Positions 57,464 to 64,000 of a DNA stretch of 64,000 bases are shown here, piece by piece (position 1 is the stretch's first letter; each line of letters opens with the position of its first letter). The notes under the pieces were generated by a model that worked only from the letters and a program-made list of their open reading frames with translations, was not told the origin of the DNA and did not search any database. The stretch covers positions 62,001 to 126,000 of the forward strand of contig NZ_JBHSBN010000010.1 of the NCBI RefSeq assembly GCF_042650605.1, read 5' to 3'. The stretch is from Micromonospora_J zhanjiangensis (GTDB taxonomy: Bacteria; Actinomycetota; Actinomycetes; Mycobacteriales; Micromonosporaceae). Both the position numbers and the translations under genes were made by a program.

Positions 57464-60376
57464 ATGATCGTCTCACCCCCGACCGCGCAGACATCATCGA
57501 GCCAGGCAGTGCCGCCGATGGGGACACCGCCGTCCGCCGCGACGCCGTTGCTGGCGCGCGACCGGGAGGTCGCCCTTCTCGACCGCGCCGTGGCGCAGGC
57601 GTCCGCCGGCGGGTTCGCCGTGGTGGCGGTCTGCGGCGAACCGGGCATCGGCAAGACCCGCATGCTGCGGGAACTCGGCGCGCGGGCGAGCACCGCCGGG
57701 CTGCCCGTGTACGCCGGCCATCCCACCGAGTTCGAGCAGGAGGTCCCGTTCGGCATGTACGCCGAGGCGCTCGACCCGCTCCTCGGCGGCGAGCGTCCCG
57801 GGTGCCATGACGACGTCCGGATCGCGGTCGCGGCGCTGCGCGGCCGGCCGGACGCGCAGCCGGAGGCGGGCGCGTCGAGCCGGCGGGTCGACTCGTGTCG
57901 GGTCTACGCCGGGGTCCGTCGCCTGCTCGCCGAGGACGCCAGACCCGGCGCGGTGCTGCTCCTGGACGACCTGCACTGGGCCGATCAGGCCTCGCTCGAG
58001 CTGACCGAGTACCTGATCCGCAAGCCGCCGCGGATCCCGATGGTCGTGGGGGTGGCGTTCCGGGACGCCCGGCCGCCGGCCCGGCTGCTCGACGCGATCG
58101 CCCGGCACGGGCCGGCGGCCCTGCGGATCGACCTGTCCCGTCTCGACCCCGCCGAGCTGGCCCCGTGGCTGGCCGACGCGACCGCCCGGCGCCGCGCGAT
58201 GATCCTGCGGGCCGGCCAGGGCAACCCGCTCTACGTCCAGGTGTTGTCCCGGCTGCCGGACGACGCCCTCGCGGCCCTGGCGGGCGGGCCCGGCCACGAC
58301 CGGCCCTGGGCGGGCGACTCGGGGCAGCACATTCTGGCGGGTGCCGCCTCGGAGATCCTCACCCTCGACCCGGCCGCGCAGGCGGTCGCGTTCGCCATCG
58401 CCGTCATCGGTGACCAGACGACCATGGATCTGCTCGGCCACGTGGCGCGGCTGCCCCCGGCCGAGGTAATCCGGGCCGTCGACCAGTTGCACGGGCTGGG
58501 GCACGTGGAGGTGGACGGGAACCGGTGCCGGTTCCGGCATCCGCTCATGCGGGCCGCGGTGCGCGCGCTGACCGGGCCGGCCGGACAGATCGAGGTGCAC
58601 GCCCGGGCCGCGGCCCACCTGCACGAGCGGCACGCCCCGCTGCAGATCCGGGCCCATCACACGGAACGGTCGGCGCGGCCGGGCGACCGGCTCGCGGCGG
58701 CCACCCTCATCGAGGCGGGCCAGGCGTTCACCTGCTCCGCGCCGCTGCAGGCCGCCCGGTGGCTCGGTACCGCTCTGCGGATCATGCCGGAGAGCGGCCC
58801 GCTGCAGGCCCGGCGGCCCACCGTCCAGCTCTGGTACGCGCGGGCCCTGGGCCTCGGCGGTGATCTGGAGGCGGCCCGGGCCGCGCTGGTCGACCTGGAC
58901 CACGCCGAGGAGCCGGTGCGGACCGAGGCCGAGGCGTTCCGTGCCGTCGTGGCCCGGCTGCGCGGCGACATCGACGAGGCGGCCGCGGTGCTCGACACCC
59001 GGCTGAGACGCGGGTCGCCGAACCCCGCGGCGGAGGGCAAACTCCGCGTCCAACTGGCCGCCGTCGGCGCCCTACGGGAGGACTGGTCCGCGGCGGTCGA
59101 CCACGCCAGCCGCGCGCTCGCCCTGTTGGACGCCGAACGTCCCGCGTTGGCCGCCGCCGCCCAGGCGCTGCGGGCGTTCGGGGCGTTCTACGGCGGTGCC
59201 GTCGCGGCCGCGCACGACCACATCACCACGGCTGCCCGGATCGTGGACGGGACCGGGGACGCGGCGCTGCGTCCGCACGTCGAGCTGTTCGGACCGCTGT
59301 CCTGGGTGGAGATCCAGCTGGGCCTGCTCTCCGCGGCGGACCGGCACCTGGTCCGCGCCCGGGAGATTGCGGAGAGCATGGGCCACAGCAGTGCCCTGCC
59401 GTACCTGCTGGTCGTGGCGAGCACGCTGCACGCCAGGACCGGCCGGCTGAGCTCCGCGGTGGTGCTCGCCGACGAGGCCGCCGCGGCCGCCGAACCGGTC
59501 GGCAGCGCCGAGATGCGCGCGATGGCGGACGCGGTGCGCATCCTCCCGCTGGTGTTCACCGCCGGCCCGCACACCGCGATTGCCGTGGCGAGGCGGCTCG
59601 CCGGGGAGGACCGGCCCCGGTCGGCGATGTGGCGGCGGGTCGGCTGGCTGAACCTGGCCGTCGCCCGGCTGGTCGCCGGCGATCCGCGCGCCTGCCTCGA
59701 CGTACTGGCCGGGCCCGCGACGGCGTGGCCGGCAAACCTCTCGATCGCCGTGTTCCGGGAGACGCTGCGGGCGATCGCGTCGGCCCGCCTGGGTGAGGGC
59801 GCGGCCGCCCGGGCGGCCGCCGACCGGGCCGAGGCCGTCGCCGTCGACACCGGTCTGGGGTACGAGCTGGGCCTCGCCGGATACGCGCGGGCGCACGTGG
59901 CGGCCCGGGCGCACCGGTACGAGGAGGCGACCGACCGGGCGGGTGCGGCGGCGACGCGGTTGTTGGCCGCGGGCGCCCCGCTCGAGGCGGCGCTCGCGGA
60001 GCACCTGGCCGGCGCCGCCCACCTGCGGGCGGGAGCGCCGCGGCCGGGTCGCGCGGCCTACCAGCGCGCCCTGGTCGGCTACCGGCGGTGCGGCGCCACC
60101 TGGCTGTCCCGGGTGCTGACCCGCGACCTGGCGGCCGTTCCGCCGGAGCCGACCGCTGCCGGGCGGTCGCCGGCGGACACCGGGTTGACCAGCCGGGAGT
60201 GGGAGATCGCCGAGCTGGTCATGACCGGCCTGAGCAATCAGGAGATCGCCGCCAGCCTGCACCTGAGCCGGCGCACCGTCGAGTCGCACCTGTCCCGGGT
60301 GTTCGCGAAACTCGGGGTCCGGTCCCGGACCGCGATGACCAACCGGCTCAGCCGGCTCGCCGCGCCCGTCCCGTGA
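57464..60376 (+). CDS. Large ATP-binding LuxR-family (LAL) transcriptional regulator
   Basis: A 970-residue regulator: AAA-type ATPase near the N-terminus (Walker A GEPGIGKT at 58-65, Walker B AVLLLDDLHWADQAS), a long TPR-like helical middle, and a C-terminal LuxR helix-turn-helix (LTSREWEIAELVMTGLSNQE then IAASLHLSRRTVESHLSRVF). LAL regulators activate secondary metabolism, sugar or exoenzyme genes. Here it sits within a block of secreted proteins, its probable targets. The ATG at 57464 follows GGAGGG; upstream in-frame starts lack a ribosome site. Confidence 0.92.
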   Translation: MIVSPPTAQTSSSQAVPPMGTPPSAATPLLARDREVALLDRAVAQASAGGFAVVAVCGEPGIGKTRMLRELGARASTAGLPVYAGHPTEFEQEVPFGMYAEALDPLLGGERPGCHDDVRIAVAALRGRPDAQPEAGASSRRVDSCRVYAGVRRLLAEDARPGAVLLLDDLHWADQASLELTEYLIRKPPRIPMVVGVAFRDARPPARLLDAIARHGPAALRIDLSRLDPAELAPWLADATARRRAMILRAGQGNPLYVQVLSRLPDDALAALAGGPGHDRPWAGDSGQHILAGAASEILTLDPAAQAVAFAIAVIGDQTTMDLLGHVARLPPAEVIRAVDQLHGLGHVEVDGNRCRFRHPLMRAAVRALTGPAGQIEVHARAAAHLHERHAPLQIRAHHTERSARPGDRLAAATLIEAGQAFTCSAPLQAARWLGTALRIMPESGPLQARRPTVQLWYARALGLGGDLEAARAALVDLDHAEEPVRTEAEAFRAVVARLRGDIDEAAAVLDTRLRRGSPNPAAEGKLRVQLAAVGALREDWSAAVDHASRALALLDAERPALAAAAQALRAFGAFYGGAVAAAHDHITTAARIVDGTGDAALRPHVELFGPLSWVEIQLGLLSAADRHLVRAREIAESMGHSSALPYLLVVASTLHARTGRLSSAVVLADEAAAAAEPVGSAEMRAMADAVRILPLVFTAGPHTAIAVARRLAGEDRPRSAMWRRVGWLNLAVARLVAGDPRACLDVLAGPATAWPANLSIAVFRETLRAIASARLGEGAAARAAADRAEAVAVDTGLGYELGLAGYARAHVAARAHRYEEATDRAGAAATRLLAAGAPLEAALAEHLAGAAHLRAGAPRPGRAAYQRALVGYRRCGATWLSRVLTRDLAAVPPEPTAAGRSPADTGLTSREWEIAELVMTGLSNQEIAASLHLSRRTVESHLSRVFAKLGVRSRTAMTNRLSRLAAPVP

Positions 60377-60475
60377 CGCCGCCTCGGCGGGCCTCGACAT
60401 CGGGCCGGAGCGGACGTCGTGCCGGGGCAGCAGCCCCGCCCCACTCGACCCGCCCAGCGAGATCGGGCTGGCCAC

Positions 60476-60567
60476 TGAACCTTTTTCAACCTGAACCGCG
60501 CGGTGCGCAAGCGGCGTCTTCGACCTCGGCCGACGCCGGAGCGCAAGGGGAGGTTGAAAAAGGTTCA
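60476..60567. repeat. 92-bp element with perfect 17-bp terminal inverted repeats
   Basis: TGAACCTTTTTCAACCT (60476-60492) and its exact complement (60551-60567) flank 58 nt that contain a nested CGGCGTC/GACGCCG stem. It could be a small non-autonomous mobile element or a very strong bidirectional terminator between the converging LAL and protease genes. No transposase is present. Confidence 0.7.
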
Positions 60568-60608
60568 CCGTGCACAACTGGAACCTGCGGCTGATCGGCC
60601 TGGACGAG
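60566..60608 (+). repeat. Stray 43-bp copy of the metalloprotease gene
   Basis: 60566-60608 is identical to 56181-56223 inside the metalloprotease gene (codons for TVHNWNLRLIGLDE). It begins exactly at the end of the right inverted repeat and then diverges. There is no gene here, so it is a recombination or insertion scar. Confidence 0.85.
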
Positions 60609-60622
60609 GACGGGACACGCCG

Positions 60623-60658
60623 GGTGCCGGGCGCGCGTTCGAGCGCGCGCCCGGCACC
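60623..60658. terminator. Bidirectional hairpin terminator
   Basis: A 15-bp perfect stem (GGTGCCGGGCGCGCG at 60623-60637, complement 60644-60658), six-base loop, between convergent genes. Confidence 0.7.
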
Positions 60659-60691
60659 TGATCACCCGCGGGGTCGTCCCCGCCGGCGAGG

Positions 60692-61819
60692 TCAGGACGA
60701 GATGTTCCGTACCTGGTTGTAGAGGCTGCTGACCTGGTTGCCGTAGTACGGCGAGTACATGTACTGCGGCTGGTTGGTGTACTTGAAGTCGTTGTGACCG
60801 TTGATGTAGCCCCAGTTACCGTCGAAGCTGATCAGCCAGGGGCCGCCCGAGGCGCCGCCGGTCATGTCGTTGGCCATGTAGATGATGTTGGTCCCACCGC
60901 TGGGCGCCGTGCCGGTCGCCTCGACCAGGCAGCACCCGCTGTACGGGGACGCCTGCGGGTAGCCGAACGCGTAGGCGTACTGGCCGACCGCGTAGTTCCA
61001 GGCGATGCCCTGGCCGCCGAGGTAGTCGGTGATCCGGTAGCCGGCGCTGTTGCGGTACATGATGGCCGCGCCGACGTCGTTGGCGAAGTCGTTGTTGTTG
61101 TAGAACCACGCGCTGGTGGTCCAGAGCGCCGACGCGGACCAGCTTCCGTACGGCGCGGAACCGCTGGCGTAGTTCGGCACGAAGATCCAGTTGGTGTTCC
61201 ACTGGCCGCCGTCGGAGACGCAGTGGCCGGCGGTCCACACGGTGGACTTGCCCTCGGTGTTGACGATGGCGCCCGAGCAGACGTAGTTCAGCCCGAGGCT
61301 GGTGAAGAACACCTTGCCGTTCGTGCGGGCCACCGGGTGGCCGACCGGGTAGTTGGGGTAGAACGAGTCGGTGGACGCGTCCGATCCGGCGGTGGACGCG
61401 TCCGATCCGGCGGTGGCCTTCGGTTGGGTCACCGGCGGCGCGGCCGGAATCGACGTGGCCGGACCCTGCGAGCCCTGCGTGGCGGTGCCCGACGCGGCGG
61501 ACGGGTGGGCCGCGGCGGCCGCCCGCTTCACCGAGGGAAGCTCGCTGTCCGGGTGGGCGCTCTTCATCCGCTCCGGACTCCAGTACGCGGCCAGCGCCTG
61601 CTGCTGGGCCTCGACGCCGGAGCCCTTCACGGTGCTGGCGACGTCGGCGGAGAGCCGGGCCGTTCCGCTGGTCAGGCTGGCGTCGGTGGTGGCCTGGGCG
61701 GTGGAGACCCCGCCGGTGGTGGTGGCCTGGGCGGTGGAGACGGCGCCGGTGACCAGCGCCGTGCTGACCATGGCCGTGGCCATGGTCAGCACCGCGAGAC
61801 GCTTGGATAGCTTCAACAC
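60692..61819 (-). CDS. Secreted trypsin-like serine protease
   Basis: A 375-residue exported protease. Signal peptide ends near TAQA, followed by a propeptide with short direct repeats (STAQATT twice, AGSDAST twice). Catalytic triad: His199 in TVWTAGHCVS, Asp248 in NDFANDVGAAI and Ser324 in DMTGGASGGPWLIS; Cys181 and Cys200 can form the usual disulfide. It belongs to the V8/glutamyl-endopeptidase-like branch of chymotrypsin-fold enzymes. Convergent with the LAL gene. Confidence 0.93.
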   Translation of the reverse strand: MLKLSKRLAVLTMATAMVSTALVTGAVSTAQATTTGGVSTAQATTDASLTSGTARLSADVASTVKGSGVEAQQQALAAYWSPERMKSAHPDSELPSVKRAAAAAHPSAASGTATQGSQGPATSIPAAPPVTQPKATAGSDASTAGSDASTDSFYPNYPVGHPVARTNGKVFFTSLGLNYVCSGAIVNTEGKSTVWTAGHCVSDGGQWNTNWIFVPNYASGSAPYGSWSASALWTTSAWFYNNNDFANDVGAAIMYRNSAGYRITDYLGGQGIAWNYAVGQYAYAFGYPQASPYSGCCLVEATGTAPSGGTNIIYMANDMTGGASGGPWLISFDGNWGYINGHNDFKYTNQPQYMYSPYYGNQVSSLYNQVRNISS

Positions 61820-62007
61820 ATCCTCCTCGAGGACCTATTGATCATTTCCGCCGTGCGGCGGTGAAGATGATTCTGATTCATTGCTCCTTCATGTCAACCG
61901 GTCAATTCCTGTTGCGCTGCCGGCCCGGGAGGGCGCGGAAATAATTGAGTGCTTGCGGTAGCTTTCCGGCTGCGCATTCCACCGAATCGGTCGAAGGAGA
62001 CATATCG

Positions 62008-62097
62008 ATGAATGCCCATGTCTTTGCCCGACGAGTGAGTCGAATCGGGCGCTTGGACTTGGACGATCTTCCGGGACTCTCACCCTGGGTGACCTGA
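62008..62097 (+). CDS. 29-codon small ORF with strong ribosome binding site
   Basis: ATG preceded at eight nt by GAAGGAGA (61993-62000), one of the best Shine-Dalgarno matches in the window. The peptide begins MNAHVFARRVSRIGRL and ends DLPGLSPWVT: a basic first half, then an acidic-hydrophobic end. It is followed by an inverted repeat. It could be a leader or signalling peptide or a small regulator; no family is recognised. Confidence 0.4.
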   Translation: MNAHVFARRVSRIGRLDLDDLPGLSPWVT

Positions 62098-62111
62098 AGA
62101 CGAGGCGAGCA

Positions 62112-62128
62112 GTTAATAATCTGTTAAC
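62112..62128. promoter_or_regulatory. GTTAA-N7-TTAAC dyad
   Basis: A 17-bp palindromic site in an AT-rich patch, 15 bp after the small ORF. Possible operator. Confidence 0.3.
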
Positions 62129-62345
62129 GCTGGGTCATTGAATCCGCGTTCTCCTCATTCCTGCTCAGTCCGGACCATTTCGGCTCCCACCGGCGCCTTT
62201 CGGCGACCCTTTGGAACCGGTGTTGGCGTGCTGACTGACGTGCCCGGAATGGATAGCGGAAGTCACCACTAACCCGAACTGCCTGGCCTTGTGGTAATGC
62301 CGGTCGTTGCGGGACGTGGCATACCGAGGGCGTACCACATCGCCT

Positions 62346-62376
62346 TTAGGTATTTTCACCCAAGACGCGGCGACAT
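62346..62376 (+). promoter_or_regulatory. Upstream element shared with the secreted unknown gene (copy B)
   Basis: TTAGGT and CAAGACGCGGCGACAT in the same arrangement as at 56475-56505. This copy lies 153 bp before the ATG of the FN3 protein. Confidence 0.5.
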
Positions 62377-62529
62377 TCGCTGCGGGACAATCGGCGGTAA
62401 CCGGCCAACCAATCTCCACCGAGCTTCGGCCGGCGGGGGAGGTGCGTCAGGGCGTACAGATGGATTTCTCTGCGGGCGCGGGACGCGGTATGGTGAGCCT
62501 ATTATCGAACTCTGTCGATGGAGGTGTCG

Positions 62530-64000
62530 ATGCGGCACATCGGACGCGCCGGGTTCCTGCTGGTCGCCACGCTCGCGGTCGTCCCGCTCGGGACGGCGGT
62601 CCCGGTCGCCGCGTCGGTCGCCGAGGCCGCGGCCCCCGCCCCCGCGACGCCGGTCGGACTGTCGGCGACGAACAACGCCTCGTCCATCACCCTGACCTGG
62701 CGTCAGCCGCCGGCCGGCACCCGGCCGGCCAGCTTCCGGGTGTACGAGGGGTCCACCGTGGTCGCCCGCAACACGACCACCCACGTCACCGTCCCGGACC
62801 TGCCGTTCAACAGCAGCCACACGTACCGGGTGACGGCGGTCGACCGCGCGGGCCGGGAGTCGGCGCCCAGCGCCCCGGTCACCCGGCGCGCCTTCATCGG
62901 CGGGCCGATGGCCTGCGGCATCACCGCCCCGAGCGGGCTGTCGGTGACCGCCGTGACCGCCTCGGCAGCGTCGCTGTCCTGGTCCAACGCCGTCCCCTAC
63001 TACGACCAGGCCGGCACCATCCTGGTGCTGCTGGACTCGGTGGCGGTCGCCCAGACCACGATGGACGAGTTCCGGATCGGCGGCCTCGCCCCCGGCTCGA
63101 CCCACACCGTCCAGGTGGCCCGGCGCGACTGCGTGGGACAGTCGCACCCCGGTGAACCGGTCACCTTCACCACCGGCGCCGGACCGGCCGCCCGGCCCGC
63201 GCCGCCGGGCGCGGTCACGGTCGGCGCGCGCACCGCGACCACGGTCGAGCTGAGCTGGGCGCCGGGCGCCGGCGCGGCCCCGGCCGCCGGCTACGCCGTC
63301 TACTCCGGTGCCACGCGAGTGGCCACCACCACCGGCCCGGCCGCCCGGGTGACCGGCCTGTGGCGGGAGACCGGGTACGAGTTCACGGTGGCCGCGCTGG
63401 ACGGCGCCGGTAACGAGTCCACGCACTCCGCCCCGGTGCAGACCGGCACCCAGCCGTGCCCGGACCCGCCGGGCCGGGCGGACGCGCCCACCGCGCTGAC
63501 CGCCGTCGCCACCGCGTCCTCGTCGGTGGTGCTGTCCTGGACGCAGGACTTCGCGGCCACCTCGTACACCGTCTACCGGGTCGCGGGCGCCGGCCTGCCG
63601 CTCGGACCGGTGGCCACGACCCGCACCACCTCGGCCCTGATCAGCGGCCTCCCGCCGGGCAGCACCGCCGGCTACGCGGTGGTCGCCACGACGGCCGCCT
63701 GCGGGTCCTCGCCGCGCAGCGACCCGCTGACGGTCGGCACCCCCGCCGGCCCGGCGGCCCGCCCGGCCGCACCCACCGGCCTGACCGTCGCGCGAAACAC
63801 CCCCAACTCCGACTTCACCGGTACGGTCACGCTGTCCTGGACGCAGCCGGCCGGCGACGACCCGCCGGCGGGTTTCCGGCTCTACGAGGGCGGCGCGCTC
63901 CTCGCCACCAGTGACACCACGAGCGTGACGTTGCGCCTGCCCGGCGGCCCGACGCACGCGGTCACCGTGCTGGCGGTGGACGCCGCCGGCAACGAGTCGG
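62530..64000 (+). CDS. Secreted multi-FN3 protein, 3'-truncated by window edge
   Basis: ATG preceded by GGAGG (62520-62524). The first 490 residues show a signal peptide (GFLLVATLAVVPLGTAVPV, cleaved near AEAAAPAP) and five consecutive fibronectin type III-like repeats starting near residues 40, 135, 225, 315 and 415 (PVGLSATNNASSITLTW, GLSVTAVTASAASLSW, TALTAVATASSSVVLSW, TGLTVARNTPNSDFTGTV). No catalytic domain is reached. Strings of FN3 domains usually belong to actinobacterial surface or chitin/cellulose-active proteins. The frame is open at the edge. Confidence 0.9.
   Translation, partial: MRHIGRAGFLLVATLAVVPLGTAVPVAASVAEAAAPAPATPVGLSATNNASSITLTWRQPPAGTRPASFRVYEGSTVVARNTTTHVTVPDLPFNSSHTYRVTAVDRAGRESAPSAPVTRRAFIGGPMACGITAPSGLSVTAVTASAASLSWSNAVPYYDQAGTILVLLDSVAVAQTTMDEFRIGGLAPGSTHTVQVARRDCVGQSHPGEPVTFTTGAGPAARPAPPGAVTVGARTATTVELSWAPGAGAAPAAGYAVYSGATRVATTTGPAARVTGLWRETGYEFTVAALDGAGNESTHSAPVQTGTQPCPDPPGRADAPTALTAVATASSSVVLSWTQDFAATSYTVYRVAGAGLPLGPVATTRTTSALISGLPPGSTAGYAVVATTAACGSSPRSDPLTVGTPAGPAARPAAPTGLTVARNTPNSDFTGTVTLSWTQPAGDDPPAGFRLYEGGALLATSDTTSVTLRLPGGPTHAVTVLAVDAAGNES

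Larger units (their letters stand above)
61820..62529. other. 710-bp intergenic region, richer in A+T than its surroundings
   Basis: Divergent region between the protease and the FN3 gene. It holds a 29-codon ORF with a strong ribosome site (62008-62097), a GTTAA-N7-TTAAC dyad (62112-62128), TCACCC/GGGTGA near the small ORF end, and the shared upstream element (62346-62376). No other gene is visible. Confidence 0.6.

Noticed and set aside
60476..60567. Complete insertion sequence
   Set aside because: Only 58 nt lie between the inverted repeats, no transposase, and no clear target duplication.
62096..62112. Third copy of the CAAGACGCGGCGACAT element (GAAGACGAGGCGAGCAG)
   Set aside because: Several mismatches and no TTAGGT block at the right distance; could be chance in GC-rich DNA.
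62356..63957. 533-codon minus-strand ORF opposite the FN3 gene
   Set aside because: The plus frame has a ribosome site, signal peptide and repeated FN3 motifs; the minus frame is Arg/Gly-rich shadow.
1..64000. CRISPR array, prophage or biosynthetic gene cluster
   Set aside because: No regularly spaced repeats, integrase, phage structural genes or PKS/NRPS modules were seen anywhere in the window.

Overview
This is chromosomal DNA of a high-GC actinobacterium. Gene order, the many GTG starts, ATGA/GTGA stop-start overlaps, leaderless-looking promoters, tripartite tricarboxylate uptake and abundant secreted CBM/FN3 proteins fit the Micromonosporaceae (Micromonospora-like). That family call is inference, since there is no rRNA in the window. 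There is no CRISPR array, integrase, complete insertion sequence or secondary-metabolite core.

Region 1 (0-11.3 kb): the end of a GT4 glycosyltransferase, rph and rdgB, a long inverted repeat, then a minus-strand histidine-utilisation operon read as rpiR regulator, hutU, an M20 amidohydrolase, hutF, hutI, a 27-codon ORF and hutH. A MOSC-domain protein follows.

Region 2 (11.4-23.3 kb): a flavohemoglobin preceded by a perfect hairpin, an expansin-like secreted protein, a TctCBA solute uptake system divergent from a CitA/CitB-type two-component system, tRNA-Leu, an HNH nuclease, bcp, and an ArsR/MFS divergent pair.

Region 3 (23.3-32 kb) holds two metal loci. A cbiM-N-Q-O ECF transporter lies behind a near-consensus nickel (Nur) box. 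Next to it is a copper-type locus around an ECF sigma gene: on the minus strand sigma, doxX/mauE, dsbA-like and an uncharacterised membrane protein; on the plus strand a copC-copD fusion and ycnI. Both arms carry the same promoter-like motif, GGGAAC-N17-CGACTA. Three of the exported products have a His directly after the predicted signal-peptide cleavage site.

Region 4 (32-38.7 kb): a Pro-rich membrane protein, a GT87 mannosyltransferase, orn, and two L,D-transpeptidase paralogues bracketed by tRNA-His and tRNA-Lys.

Region 5 (38.7-49 kb) is accessory and partly decayed: an ArsR pseudogene with an internal TAG, a degenerate P-loop fragment and a secreted-protein remnant lie among an AraC/GlxA regulator, DUF6010, a flavoprotein, an XRE-TPR regulator, a phosphotransferase, a CBM2-FN3 protein, a PadR pair and a hydrolase.

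Region 6 (49-64 kb): a membrane-anchored periplasmic-binding-type protein, a VapBC-like toxin-antitoxin pair, a CPA1 antiporter, and then an exoprotein island. The island holds a zinc metalloprotease, an unknown secreted protein, a LuxR-type (LAL) regulator, a trypsin-like protease and a multi-FN3 protein that runs off the end. It also contains a repeated 16-nt upstream element and a stray 43-bp copy of the metalloprotease gene.
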